A DNA stretch of 17,456 nt, from positions 1-17,456 of the forward strand of contig NZ_CALHWC010000003.1 in NCBI RefSeq assembly GCF_938036805.1, written 5' to 3'. Every line of letters starts with the position of its first letter. Position 1 is the stretch's first letter. A program made the position numbers and the translations under genes. Source of the stretch: an uncultured Streptococcus sp. GTDB lineage: Bacteria > Bacillota > Bacilli > Lactobacillales > Streptococcaceae. This document shows, piece after piece, positions 7,175 to 15,113 of the stretch. The notes under the pieces were generated by a model. The model was given only the letters and a program-made list of their open reading frames with translations, made no database searches and was not told the origin of the DNA.

Positions 7175-7233
7175 TCTCGATTATCGGCATTGTTAGTGGA
7201 TCTTACTCAAACGCAATGCTTCCATTTATACAT

Positions 7234-7292
7234 AAAAAAGGAACAAGTTCAGCTGGATGTTTTCCCATCCAAAATGAACCTGTTCTTTTTTA
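7234..7292. terminator. Bidirectional terminator between convergent YitT gene and pullulanase
   Basis: A long imperfect hairpin: an A-run plus GGAACAAGTTCA on the left pairs with TGAACCTGTTC plus a T-run on the right, and an inner arm TGGATG/CATCCA closes the loop. It has T-runs on both strands, so it can serve both converging genes. Confidence 0.9.
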
Positions 7293-7303
7293 TAGTTATT
7301 GCT

Positions 7304-9379
7304 TTATTTCAAAACCAAGACTTGCTTAGCAGGAACCGTATAAGAGTCTGCTAGCGGGGCGATTGGTTTTTTAGCGTTAATGTGCGGATACTGAAGGTGA
7401 ATACTTTGCTTCATTTTATTTTCATAAGTCGCTGCTTCAGTACCAAAGTTAATCAAAATGGTCAGCGCTTGTTTGTCTTTTTGAATCTTATATTCAAGGA
7501 GGCTAGGGCTGAGCCATTTGACCTGACAAGCTTTTTGAATAGCAGAGCTAGTTGTCAGAGTCAGAAGTGGATGAGCCTTTCTAAAGGCAATGAGTTGTTT
7601 CAAAAATTCAATGTTTTCAGTGTAGTGAAGTGAGCGCAGCCAGTCTAGCTTGTTGACGTCATCAGGCAGGTTGTAGGTGTTGTCAATCAGATTCTTGGTC
7701 CGATAAAATTCCTGGCCGCTGTGGAGGAAAGGAACTCCTTGTGCTAGGAGAACGATATGCAGTGCTAGACGAGAGTTGGCTAGGCGCTGACGGAGGTTGA
7801 TATTTGGATTTTGAATATCAAAATAATCAAACACCGTTGCGTTGTCATGGCATTCTACATAGTTGATCGCCTGATGAGGCGCTAGGAAATGTGGCTCTCC
7901 TGTCAAGCCGACATTGGCTGTCAGGACATTTTCTAGCCAGCTGGTTGCATGCTCTTTGTCCAGTCGGCTACCTTGGACGATGGTTTGCTTGATCGTATCA
8001 CGGAAATGATCGCTGAAGAATCCATACTCAGGTAGTTGTTCAGCGTTGAACTGATGAGCTAGAAGGTCGCTATCAAGACCGGTAGGCATCTGCCAACCTT
8101 CTCCGTAAAGGTAGATGTTGGGATGGATGGCTTTTAGTTCCTGAGCGATTTGCTTCATGGTGGTTATGTCGAGAATGCCCATCAGGTCAAAGCGGAAACC
8201 GTCAAAGCCGTAGAGACTGATCCATTGCTGGACGGATTGTTGGATATAATGGCGCACCATAGCTTTTTCACTAGCTACATCATTTCCGCAGAAGGTACCA
8301 TTTGTCCGTAGGCCCTGTTCATCGAGACGATAGAAGTAGCCTGGGACAATTTTTTCAAAAGCATAGGCATCTGCTTCATAAACGTGATTGTAGACGACAT
8401 CCATGATAACGCTCATATCAGCCTGGTGATAAGCTGCAATCGCGTCTTGTAGTTCAAGGATACGGGTATAGGGATCGTGTGGGTCGCTTGACAAGCTGCC
8501 TTCAGGAACATTATATTGGACGGGATCATAGCCCCAATTATAAACGAGTTCAGGATGTTTTTCGTCAACACTGCCAAAGTCATAGACAGGCATAAGTTGA
8601 ACGTGTGTAATGCCTAAATCTTGCAAGTATTTGAGACCAAAAGTATGACCGTGTACGGTTGGAGATTCGGACAGAGAAGCAAATTTACCAGGCTGTGAAA
8701 AACCAGCTTCCTTTTGCATAGAGAAATCTCGCACACTCATTTCATAGATAACGGCTTCTGTAGGCTTTACTTGGCTGGCAGCCCGATGAATAGGTTTGCT
8801 AATCTTTTTGCGATCAATGACATAACTATGACCAGAGTTGGCATCTGAAGAGAGGGCGTAGGGGTCATGTACTTCTACCCATTTTCCGTTCACCTTATGG
8901 ATATAGCAGTAGGCCTTGCCTTCTAAGTCTCCAAGGACCTGCGTATGCCAGACACCCCTATCTTGCCTTTGGAGGGGAATGACCTGCTCTTCCAGATGCA
9001 GCAAGACTTTTTCTGAAATAGGCGCCCACAGTTTGAAATCTGTCGCCTGAGGGCTATAGCTAGCTCCCAAATCTCTTTTTTGGTAGCTAAATAATTCATC
9101 AAAAATTGGCTTTTGGACAATGTGGCGATACTGAAGAATGGTGTGATTGCGATCCTGATCATAGACTGTGTAGGATTCAGTCAAATCAATCGGATCATTG
9201 GTTGAAAGAGTGTAGATAATCTGGTGTTCTTGATTCTCAATTTTTTTGATGGTTAAAGGACTGGAGCTATGCTTGTCCTCTAGAGTGAAGTGGATAGAAT
9301 AAGCGTCAAAGGACTTTTCCAATTCGATAGTGATGCTATTTTCATCATCTAAGTAGGCTTGGAAAATACGATAAACCAT
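7304..9379 (-). CDS. pulA: Type I pullulanase, cytoplasmic (alpha-1,6 debranching)
   Basis: A GH13 enzyme hydrolysing alpha-1,6 branches in pullulan, glycogen-like and maltodextrin chains. It has 691 residues. After an N-terminal domain (about 1-100) comes a CBM48-like beta domain (about 105-195), then the catalytic barrel with the type I signature YNWGYDP at 280-286, nucleophile D398 in GFRFDLMG, acid/base E427 in YGEGWQ, and D512 in ECHDNATVFD; a beta domain closes the protein. There is no signal peptide, LPXTG anchor or extra carbohydrate-binding module, unlike the much longer secreted streptococcal pullulanases, so it acts inside the cell on imported branched dextrins. The start has AAGGAGA just before it. 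It lies 15 bases after malR and is probably the last gene of malA-malR-pulA, ending at the terminator at 7234. Confidence 0.93.
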   Translation of the reverse strand: MVYRIFQAYLDDENSITIELEKSFDAYSIHFTLEDKHSSSPLTIKKIENQEHQIIYTLSTNDPIDLTESYTVYDQDRNHTILQYRHIVQKPIFDELFSYQKRDLGASYSPQATDFKLWAPISEKVLLHLEEQVIPLQRQDRGVWHTQVLGDLEGKAYCYIHKVNGKWVEVHDPYALSSDANSGHSYVIDRKKISKPIHRAASQVKPTEAVIYEMSVRDFSMQKEAGFSQPGKFASLSESPTVHGHTFGLKYLQDLGITHVQLMPVYDFGSVDEKHPELVYNWGYDPVQYNVPEGSLSSDPHDPYTRILELQDAIAAYHQADMSVIMDVVYNHVYEADAYAFEKIVPGYFYRLDEQGLRTNGTFCGNDVASEKAMVRHYIQQSVQQWISLYGFDGFRFDLMGILDITTMKQIAQELKAIHPNIYLYGEGWQMPTGLDSDLLAHQFNAEQLPEYGFFSDHFRDTIKQTIVQGSRLDKEHATSWLENVLTANVGLTGEPHFLAPHQAINYVECHDNATVFDYFDIQNPNINLRQRLANSRLALHIVLLAQGVPFLHSGQEFYRTKNLIDNTYNLPDDVNKLDWLRSLHYTENIEFLKQLIAFRKAHPLLTLTTSSAIQKACQVKWLSPSLLEYKIQKDKQALTILINFGTEAATYENKMKQSIHLQYPHINAKKPIAPLADSYTVPAKQVLVLK

Positions 9380-9394
9380 GAAATTTCTCCTTAA

Positions 9395-10378
9395 CTAACG
9401 AGTAAGAATGCTGTGGGGGATAACTTGGCGATAGCAAGTATGTTTGTCATCCTTATTGTCCTTAATGATTTGGAGCAAGGTTCGGAAAGACTCCCTACCT
9501 AACTCGAGGGTATTGATATCAATGTAGGCATCCACGTCGATGCGTGGCTTGATAGAGTCAAAAGTGATAATCGGGAAACGGTAGTCAATATCTTTGAGGT
9601 AGTGCAGAGCCCCTTCGGCAACCATACTATCTGATGTTACAAAGGCCTCAATTTCCTGAATAGGCATCTTTTCCATAATCTTATAACTGCTATCTTCCAA
9701 GAGGAAACCGAAAGAAAACTTGACGATGTTTTCATCGAGAGGGATGCCTGCCTCTTCCAAGGCTTGTTTGTAGCCGGCAAAGCGGTCTTGGGATACGACA
9801 AGCTCTTTATTCCCAGCTAGAAAGGCAATTTTTTTATAACCTTGATCTAGGAAATATTTGGTTGCATCGTAGCCAGCCTTGATATTATCATTATCGACCA
9901 AAGAAACAAATGGTGACACTGCTTTCCCTAAAATCAAGAAAGGAAACTGGTTTTTAATCGCAAAGTCAACCAGCGGATCGTTTGGCTTAGAATAGAGAAA
10001 AATCAAACCATCGACGCGTTTTCCGAAAATCATTTGTTTGATATTTTCTAAACGACGCTCTTCGTCCTGTCCGGTGCTAATCTGAATGGCATAGTCATGT
10101 TCAGACGCGATGCGCGAAATCCCCCGCAAGACAGTTGGGAAGAATGGGTTTTGGTAAAAAAGATCCGAATCATCTGGCAGCACTAGGCCGATGACTTGGG
10201 TTGATTGGCTGACCAGACTTCTGGCATTGAGATTTGGATGATAGTCCAGCTCTTTCATAGCAGCGCGGACGCGTTTTTTTGTTTCATCACTGATGGTAGA
10301 CTTGTTTTGTACGACGCGTGTCACCGTCGATGGAGACACACCCGCTAGTTTCGCTACTTCTTTAATCGTAACGCGCAT
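9395..10378 (-). CDS. malR: Maltose operon repressor, LacI/GalR family
   Basis: A 327-residue regulator. The N-terminal LacI helix-turn-helix is at about residues 3-23 (VTIKEVAKLAGVSPSTVTRVV), with the hinge helix around 50-60 (LNARSLVSQST). A periplasmic-binding-protein-like ligand domain fills the rest, starting VIGLVLPDDSD. In pneumococcus the homologue MalR represses the malX and malM promoters and is released by maltose; two identical LacI-type operator cores in 14850-15175 fit this role. AGGAGG precedes the ATG. The gene starts 9 bases after malA ends and is followed 15 bases later by the pullulanase, so all three appear co-transcribed. I see no matching operator before malA, so autoregulation is not supported by the sequence. 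Confidence 0.93.
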   Translation of the reverse strand: MRVTIKEVAKLAGVSPSTVTRVVQNKSTISDETKKRVRAAMKELDYHPNLNARSLVSQSTQVIGLVLPDDSDLFYQNPFFPTVLRGISRIASEHDYAIQISTGQDEERRLENIKQMIFGKRVDGLIFLYSKPNDPLVDFAIKNQFPFLILGKAVSPFVSLVDNDNIKAGYDATKYFLDQGYKKIAFLAGNKELVVSQDRFAGYKQALEEAGIPLDENIVKFSFGFLLEDSSYKIMEKMPIQEIEAFVTSDSMVAEGALHYLKDIDYRFPIITFDSIKPRIDVDAYIDINTLELGRESFRTLLQIIKDNKDDKHTCYRQVIPHSILTR

Positions 10379-10387
10379 AATAACCTC

Positions 10388-11200
10388 CTAATTTCTGAAA
10401 TCCTCATCACGGAAATGTGTTTTGTAGAAAATAATCACCAAATAAAGAACAAACAAGATATTTTGGACGGTGATAATCGTAGGCAGGCTTTGCCCAAATA
10501 AGCCGCAGATAAGTCCGATAATCGTTGGTAATCCTAGGCAGTTGAGGATAAAATGATAGCATTCTTTAAAGGTTTTAAAAGAAAATAACCGTGATTTCTT
10601 GGTCAGATAGAGCAAGAAGGAAGCACCGATCGCTAGAAAGGCAAAGTTGATGCTAAAGAGGAAGCCTGCGGAGAGGACTAAGAAGAGGCTGATGACCAAG
10701 CGGTTTTGCTGGAACCAGTCTTTAGAAATGGCTTTGGTCAGGGCTTCTTTACTTTTCAGAGCCTTCTGATCAATGGCTTGGTAGCGGATATTGGCCAGTT
10801 CTTTTCCTTCTTTAGTAATTTTGAGATTTTCTTTGTCGAAGTAAAGCGTCAGCTCCTTGCCTAATTTGAGCTCATCGTGATGGCCGATAATGACAGTACC
10901 AGCGGCATTGCGATGAATGCCTTCAGGATTTTCAGTGGTCAGCACATGGTCTTTCATCTGGGCATGATGGTCAAAGTCAATCATCACGTCTTCATCCAGA
11001 GTGTCAAAAGCCTTATCGACAAAAGTATCCAGAGCATAGCTCGTCAAAGACGCTGTCTGAATGGCCACGGGAATCAAAGACAGAGAAATCAAAAAGATGC
11101 TGGTAAAGATGAGCTGGAACCAGCTAAGCATGCGACGATTGGCGAAGGTTTTTCTAAAACCAATCAAGCTCGAAAAATAATTAAAAGGATAAGGTAACAT
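10388..11200 (-). CDS. malA: Maltodextrin utilisation membrane protein MalA (DUF1189)
   Basis: A 270-residue membrane protein. One helix at about residues 26-48 leads into a hydrophilic, acidic domain of about 115 residues (50-165) that should face outside, followed by about four hydrophobic segments between 166 and 262 and a charged tail (KTHFRDEDFRN). This layout matches the DUF1189 family, whose member in the pneumococcal maltose locus is named MalA. Its exact task is unknown; it is not a transporter permease of the ABC type and not the enzyme called malA in some other bacteria. It is the first gene of malA-malR-pulA. The ATG at 11200 follows a GAGG-containing stretch, and a possible promoter (11218-11223) and an inverted repeat (11235-11255) lie upstream. 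Confidence 0.85.
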   Translation of the reverse strand: MLPYPFNYFSSLIGFRKTFANRRMLSWFQLIFTSIFLISLSLIPVAIQTASLTSYALDTFVDKAFDTLDEDVMIDFDHHAQMKDHVLTTENPEGIHRNAAGTVIIGHHDELKLGKELTLYFDKENLKITKEGKELANIRYQAIDQKALKSKEALTKAISKDWFQQNRLVISLFLVLSAGFLFSINFAFLAIGASFLLYLTKKSRLFSFKTFKECYHFILNCLGLPTIIGLICGLFGQSLPTIITVQNILFVLYLVIIFYKTHFRDEDFRN

Positions 11201-11217
11201 AGCTGCCTCTTTCTAAA

Positions 11218-11255
11218 ATTATAATCAGGTGGTGGCCAATAAAGAACTTATTGGC
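11218..11255 (-). promoter_or_regulatory. Putative malA promoter with inverted repeat over the -35 region
   Basis: On the minus strand a TATAAT (11218-11223) lies 18 bases before malA. At 17-base spacing the -35 position is TTCTTT (11241-11246), a weak match. A perfect 8-bp inverted repeat (GCCAATAA 11235-11242, TTATTGGC 11248-11255) is centred on this position. No T-run follows it on either strand, so it is not a terminator and may be a regulator site. Confidence 0.4.
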
Positions 11256-11282
11256 TGCCATATAACTATAATTGTCTTTAAA

Positions 11283-11322
11283 TCAAAAACAGGGTGGGAC
11301 AAGATTATCCCTTGTCTCCACC
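11283..11322 (-). terminator. Hairpin across the malD stop codon, malXCD terminator or attenuator
   Basis: Read on the minus strand, GGTGG-A-GACAAG pairs with CTTGTC-CCACC (11311-11322 with 11293-11303) around a 7-base loop containing the TAA stop of malD (11305-11307), followed by CTG and TTTTT. It would end most malXCD transcripts before malA. Confidence 0.65.
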
Positions 11323-12147
11323 ACTTGTTAAACCAGATACAAAATTCTTTTGCAGGAAGAAGAAGAGAATACAGATTGGAAGGGCAGTGAGAATCGCACC
11401 GGCAGCAAAGAAGGCAATTTTTTGATTCTTGACATCGCTGACGAAGGTACGAAGACCAACTGCAACCGTATAAAATTCTTTTTCACGAAGAAGGAAGCTG
11501 GAGAGGATGTAGTCTCCGAAAGGTCCCATGAAGGCCCAGAGAGCTTGCACAGCAATCATTGGACGAACGAGAGGCAGGACAATCTGCCAGAAACGTCTGA
11601 AATGACCAGCGCCGTCTAATTTAGCTGACTCGTCTAGAGACATAGGAACGGTATCGAAGTATCCTTTCATCAACCAAGCATTCATTGGGATACCACCACC
11701 TACATAAAGGAAGATGAGGAACCAGCTTTGGTTAAGGGCATTGAGCATCAGCGCCATAACGAAGAAGGCGGTCAGAGCTGCAATGGTTGGTACCATTTGG
11801 ATAATCAAGAAGAAGACCAAACTTTGCTTTCTAGCGATGAAATTGTAACGGCTATAAGCATAGCCTGCAAGTACCACTATACTGGTTTGGACAATCATTG
11901 TCAAGACGGCAATGATAATAGTGTTAAAGTACCAAGTACCATATAGAGTCTCTGAGAAGAGACGAGAGAAGTTTTCCAGACTGAAGTTGATGTCTGTGTC
12001 TAGCTTGAAGGCTACGACATTCCCCGTCTTGAAAGCAGACATGATCGTGATCAAGAGCGGGTAGAGAATGATAATGGAAAGCACTACAAGGTAGAGATAG
12101 GTCAAACTATGGTTGATAAAACGTTTAAATTTAACAGAACTATTCAT
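11305..12147 (-). CDS. malD: Maltodextrin ABC transporter permease MalD (MalG-type)
   Basis: An inner permease subunit for maltodextrin import, 280 residues. Six hydrophobic segments are visible (about 14-35, 76-97, 108-132, 142-160, 194-215, 242-265). The cytoplasmic loop that docks the ATPase is LDESAKLDGAGHFRRFWQIVLPLVRP (171-196), a normal EAA-type loop. The start is placed at ATG 12147, not at the upstream in-frame start at 12192: it gives the expected family length, has GGAGGA inside the end of malC as ribosome binding site, and lies one base after the malC stop. The two permeases are therefore translationally coupled, as expected for a MalC/MalD heterodimer. Its stop codon sits in the loop of a hairpin. 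Confidence 0.95.
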   Translation of the reverse strand: MNSSVKFKRFINHSLTYLYLVVLSIIILYPLLITIMSAFKTGNVVAFKLDTDINFSLENFSRLFSETLYGTWYFNTIIIAVLTMIVQTSIVVLAGYAYSRYNFIARKQSLVFFLIIQMVPTIAALTAFFVMALMLNALNQSWFLIFLYVGGGIPMNAWLMKGYFDTVPMSLDESAKLDGAGHFRRFWQIVLPLVRPMIAVQALWAFMGPFGDYILSSFLLREKEFYTVAVGLRTFVSDVKNQKIAFFAAGAILTALPICILFFFLQKNFVSGLTSGGDKG

Positions 12148-12148
12148 C

Positions 12149-13438
12149 TTATACATCCTCCATATCAAATGCGTGTAGTTTCTTGAAGGCAATCATAGAG
12201 ATAGAGATGACGATGATGGAGATGATGAGAGTAACGGCCGCCGCCATTGAATATTGCGGTGCTGTACCTGTGGTCAAGCGATAAATCCAAGAGATAAGGA
12301 TATCGGTTGAACCGGCTCCTCCACCGACACTACCAGGACCACCTGCATTGAAGAGGTAGATGATTGAGAAGTTATTAAAGTTAAAGGTGTATTGACTGAT
12401 CAAAGTTGGTGCCGCAACTGCCAAGATCATTGGGAAAGTGATGTTGCGGAATTTTTGCCAAGCATTGGCTCCGTCGATGTAGGCTGCTTCGTAAAGGTCA
12501 TTTGGAATAGACTGCAAAATACCCAAGGTCAGGACGTAGATATAAGGGAATCCAAGCCAACCTTGCATCATAATCAGAGCAATCTTAGTCCAAGTTGGAT
12601 CAGTCTTCCACGGGATCAGATGTCCATTTAAGAAAGGAAGAACCTTGCCGAGAAGTGGGATAACCTGAGTATTGATAGCCCCGATACTATCGTTGAACAT
12701 ATTTGAGAAAGTCAGGATAGTGATGAAGGCTGGAACTGCCCAAGGAAGCAAGAAGATAACACCGAAGATGCGTTTTCCTTTGATGAATGGCTGGTTGGCA
12801 ATGATAGCGGTGAAAATACCGATTACGATTTGCAAAGTAGAGGCTGCCAGTGCCCAGATGATAGTCCAAGTCAGGACAGAACCAAAGGCCGCACGGAAGG
12901 TGCTCAATTGCCAAATGTTGGCAAAGTTGGTAAAGCCAACCCAATCCAAGAGTTTATTTGGTGGCAAGTGTTTGAAATCATAGTTTGTAAAGGCGATCAA
13001 GAGTGTTACCAATACAGGGAAAATGATGGCAAAGGTCATCGCCAAATAAGAAGGAATAATCAGCAAGTAAGGGAAGCCATTTTCATAGATTCCGTTTGTC
13101 ATTTCCTTCAAGGTAGTATGAACAGGATAATCATTGTTCCACTGCTTGGCAACTGTACGGGCATCCTTCAAGTTAAATCCATAGAAAATCAGGAAAAACG
13201 CCACAAGGATGAGGTGGAAGGCACCGCGAATCAGCATGAAGAGTGAGTTGTCCCCACGGACTTCACCAAGAGTGATGAGATTTTCAATTTCTGGTAGGGC
13301 AATAGCTGCGAAATAAGCTAAAAATGCAACTGTAACCCCAAGAAAGATGTATCCTTTGGCTTTTTGATCATTATAGATTTGCCCCAACCCTGGAATGAGG
13401 GAGCGCAACATGGCTTGTTTGGGATCTTTTTTTGTCAT
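12149..13438 (-). CDS. malC: Maltodextrin ABC transporter permease MalC (MalF-type)
   Basis: The larger permease subunit, 429 residues. An N-terminal region (1-120) carries two or three hydrophobic segments and begins MTKKDPKQAMLRSLIPGLGQ, a motif also found in TM2-like proteins; it is followed by six core helices. The EAA loop is EAAYIDGANAWQKFRNITFP at 317-336. The glycine-rich stretch NAGGPGSVGGGAGSTD (364-379) is typical of streptococcal MalC. The start is ATG 13438 with AAGGAGA before it; the frame is open 29 codons further but this extension is not permease-like and lies in a hairpin-rich leader. The gene is separated from malX by 145 bases with two hairpins, which suggests lower expression than malX, and is coupled to malD. 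Confidence 0.95.
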   Translation of the reverse strand: MTKKDPKQAMLRSLIPGLGQIYNDQKAKGYIFLGVTVAFLAYFAAIALPEIENLITLGEVRGDNSLFMLIRGAFHLILVAFFLIFYGFNLKDARTVAKQWNNDYPVHTTLKEMTNGIYENGFPYLLIIPSYLAMTFAIIFPVLVTLLIAFTNYDFKHLPPNKLLDWVGFTNFANIWQLSTFRAAFGSVLTWTIIWALAASTLQIVIGIFTAIIANQPFIKGKRIFGVIFLLPWAVPAFITILTFSNMFNDSIGAINTQVIPLLGKVLPFLNGHLIPWKTDPTWTKIALIMMQGWLGFPYIYVLTLGILQSIPNDLYEAAYIDGANAWQKFRNITFPMILAVAAPTLISQYTFNFNNFSIIYLFNAGGPGSVGGGAGSTDILISWIYRLTTGTAPQYSMAAAVTLIISIIVISISMIAFKKLHAFDMEDV

Positions 13439-13515
13439 TGTAGTCTCCTTAGATACGAGAAAGATTGAGGAATTGCAGTAAGTACAAGTCCTAATCCGAG
13501 TTTTTCTTATTAGAA

Positions 13516-13570
13516 GATAGAACAAAGCCTCATTCTATCAAACAAGGGGTAGGGAAAATTCCCACCCCTT
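13516..13570 (-). terminator. Tandem hairpins between malX and malC (attenuator/mRNA stabiliser)
   Basis: On the minus strand the first hairpin (13544-13570) is strong and GC-rich: AAGGGGTGGG pairs with CCCTACCCCTT with one bulged T, but only GTTTG follows. A second stem (GATAGAA 13533-13539 with TTCTATC 13516-13522) comes next. Such a site would favour malX transcript over malCD. Confidence 0.6.
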
Positions 13571-13583
13571 TATTTAAACTTGC

Positions 13584-14849
13584 TTATTTGTTGCCGAATT
13601 TTTGATCGATAGTTTCTTTGATCAATTTAACAGCATCTTCAGCTGCAGTTTTAGCATCTTTTTTACCGCTTACAGCATCGAACAACATAGTTTTAGCTGG
13701 ATCCCAAACTGTACTCATTTCAGAGATGTTTGGCATTGGTTGAGCTGATTGGAACTGTTTAACAACTGCGTCTGTCAGTTCATCTTTCTTGCTTACTGCG
13801 TACTCGCGTGCTTCTGTGTTAGCAGGTACTTCGTTAGTAGCATCGTAAAATGCTTTTTGTTGATCAGTTGAAGTCAAGAAGTCAACGAATTTTTGAGCAA
13901 CTTCTGGGTTTTTAGCACCAGTTGGGATAACCCAAGCTTTCCCACCACCGAAAGCAGCGTATTCTTTTCCGTTTGGAAGAGTTGGGATAGTTGAAACACC
14001 ATAGTTTACTTTAGCTTCTTTCAAAGCAGATGCTTTCCATGGTCCATCGATGATAGCAGCAGTTTTTCCACCTTGGAATTGAGTTTGGATCAAGTTAGAA
14101 GCGCCTTCTGTATCTTGCATACCTTTAGGCCATTTTTCATACCAAGTTTTAGCGTATTCAATTCCTTTGATAGAACCTTCATTAGCAAGACCGATATCTT
14201 TAGGATCTTTACCATTGTCACCGAATACATAACCGCCGTTACCAGCTAGAAGTCCGTAAGCGTAGTAGAAGTTTGTCCAGTCAGCAAGGAAGGCAGATGT
14301 TTTACCATCTTCACCAGCAAACGCATATTTGCTGTCTTTAGCAAGCTCTTCTAATTCAGCAAAAGTAGTTGGAGCTTTTGAAATCAAGTCCTTGTTGTAG
14401 TACATTACAAGAGTTTCGATAACAGCAGGTGCTCCGTATGTTTTACCTTCTGTTGTTACAAGAGATTCAGTAGTTTTATCTGTCTTACTATCTTTGCTTA
14501 ATTTTACTTCGTTTAATTGTCCATCTGTACCGAGGCTTCCTACACGGTCGTATGGAGCCATCAAAACGTCTGGAGCTTTACCAGACTGGTTGTCGAGTGA
14601 AAGATTGTCCAATCCACCCATTTGGTCACCAGTTTTAATAGTAACTTTAGAACCAGTTTCTTTTTCAAAAGCTGCAGCAGCTTTCTCCATGTAAGCCTTG
14701 TACTGCTCTTCAACGTATACTGTAACGTTCTTGTCGCCTGATTCAGATGACTTGCTTGAAGAAGATTTGTTACCACAAGCAGCTAAGATAAAGCTAGCTA
14801 CAGCAACAGTACCGAGAACAGCAACGCTCTTCAACATTTTGTTTTTCAT
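13584..14849 (-). CDS. malX: Maltodextrin-binding lipoprotein MalX
   Basis: The extracellular substrate-binding subunit of the maltodextrin ABC importer, 421 residues. The signal peptide MKNKMLKSVAVLGTVAVASF is followed by lipobox ILAAC with Cys25 as the lipid-modified residue, then a serine-rich linker and a type 1 solute-binding fold beginning VTVYVEEQYKAYMEKAAAAF. Typical features are KAPDVLMAPYDRVG, the YNKDLI segment and IIDGPWKASAL. In pneumococcus MalX binds maltotriose and longer maltodextrins. The start is ATG 14849 with AGGAGGA 9 bases before; 12 further in-frame codons upstream lie in the promoter leader and would break the signal peptide layout. It is the first gene of malX-malC-malD, driven by the promoter at 14933-14961. 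Confidence 0.96.
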   Translation of the reverse strand: MKNKMLKSVAVLGTVAVASFILAACGNKSSSSKSSESGDKNVTVYVEEQYKAYMEKAAAAFEKETGSKVTIKTGDQMGGLDNLSLDNQSGKAPDVLMAPYDRVGSLGTDGQLNEVKLSKDSKTDKTTESLVTTEGKTYGAPAVIETLVMYYNKDLISKAPTTFAELEELAKDSKYAFAGEDGKTSAFLADWTNFYYAYGLLAGNGGYVFGDNGKDPKDIGLANEGSIKGIEYAKTWYEKWPKGMQDTEGASNLIQTQFQGGKTAAIIDGPWKASALKEAKVNYGVSTIPTLPNGKEYAAFGGGKAWVIPTGAKNPEVAQKFVDFLTSTDQQKAFYDATNEVPANTEAREYAVSKKDELTDAVVKQFQSAQPMPNISEMSTVWDPAKTMLFDAVSGKKDAKTAAEDAVKLIKETIDQKFGNK

Positions 14850-14888
14850 GATTATTCCTCCTAAAGAATAAAAATATAATATCATCTA

Positions 14889-14903
14889 AGAACACGCTTG
14901 CAT
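14889..14903 (-). promoter_or_regulatory. Cre-like / LacI-type site in the malX leader
   Basis: On the minus strand ATGCAAGCGTGTTCT matches the CcpA cre consensus WTGNAANCGNWNNCW at 14 of 15 positions. It lies downstream of the malX transcription start, so a bound CcpA would act as a roadblock. It could also be an auxiliary MalR site. Confidence 0.5.
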
Positions 14904-14905
14904 AG

Positions 14906-14918
14906 CGCAAACGTTTTC
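14906..14918. promoter_or_regulatory. MalR operator core at malX
   Basis: CGCAAACGTTTTC occurs here and again at 15114-15126 with no difference. It is a LacI-type half-palindrome (AAACGTTT centre). At malX it falls roughly at +8 to +20 relative to the predicted start. Confidence 0.75.
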
Positions 14919-14932
14919 TTGAATTTAAAATA

Positions 14933-14961
14933 ATTTTAGCACAAAAGGTAAACGCTTGCAA
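14933..14961 (-). promoter_or_regulatory. malX promoter with cre over the -35 box
   Basis: On the minus strand TTGCAA (14956-14961), a 17-base spacer and TAAAAT (14933-14938) with an extended TG give a strong promoter. The sequence TTGCAAGCGTTTACC (14947-14961) matches the CcpA cre consensus at 14 of 15 positions and overlaps the -35 box. AT-rich tracts upstream (14965-14995) may act as an UP element. Confidence 0.75.
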
Positions 14962-15043
14962 GTGTTTTTAAGAAAATTTTAAAAAATTTTTAAGGAAAGA
15001 TTGTTAGATTTGAGTATAATAAAGGAAAGAAATCAAAAAACTA

Positions 15044-15052
15044 TGGTATAAT
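15044..15052 (+). promoter_or_regulatory. Additional extended -10 element upstream of malQ
   Basis: TGGTATAAT is a perfect extended -10 element, 53 bases before the main malQ -10. A transcript from here would run through the main promoter and operator. Confidence 0.4.
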
Positions 15053-15076
15053 AAATAAAAAAGTTTTTTAAAAAGC

Positions 15077-15105
15077 TTGCACTTGAAAAAAAAATAGGTT
15101 ATAAT
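15077..15105 (+). promoter_or_regulatory. malQP promoter
   Basis: TTGCAC (15077-15082), a 17-base spacer and TATAAT (15100-15105) form a near-consensus promoter. The predicted start is near 15112, immediately before the operator. Confidence 0.8.
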
Positions 15106-15113
15106 TCAAGCGA

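Noticed and set aside
7187..7219. GCATTG/CAATGC inverted repeat after the YitT-family gene
   Set aside because: Only 6 bp with a 21-base loop and no T-run; the strong hairpin at 7234-7292 explains termination here.
12148..12192. Upstream start for malD that would overlap malC by 44 bases
   Set aside because: ATG 12147 has a GGAGGA site, gives the expected length and lies one base after the malC stop.
13439..13525. 29-codon N-terminal extension of malC
   Set aside because: The extension crosses a leader hairpin, does not resemble permease sequence, and the ATG at 13438 has a proper AAGGAGA site.
15015..15020. TATAAT as a separate promoter in the mal intergenic region
   Set aside because: It has no TG extension at the right spacing and no -35 box; kept only as a note beside the better element at 15044.
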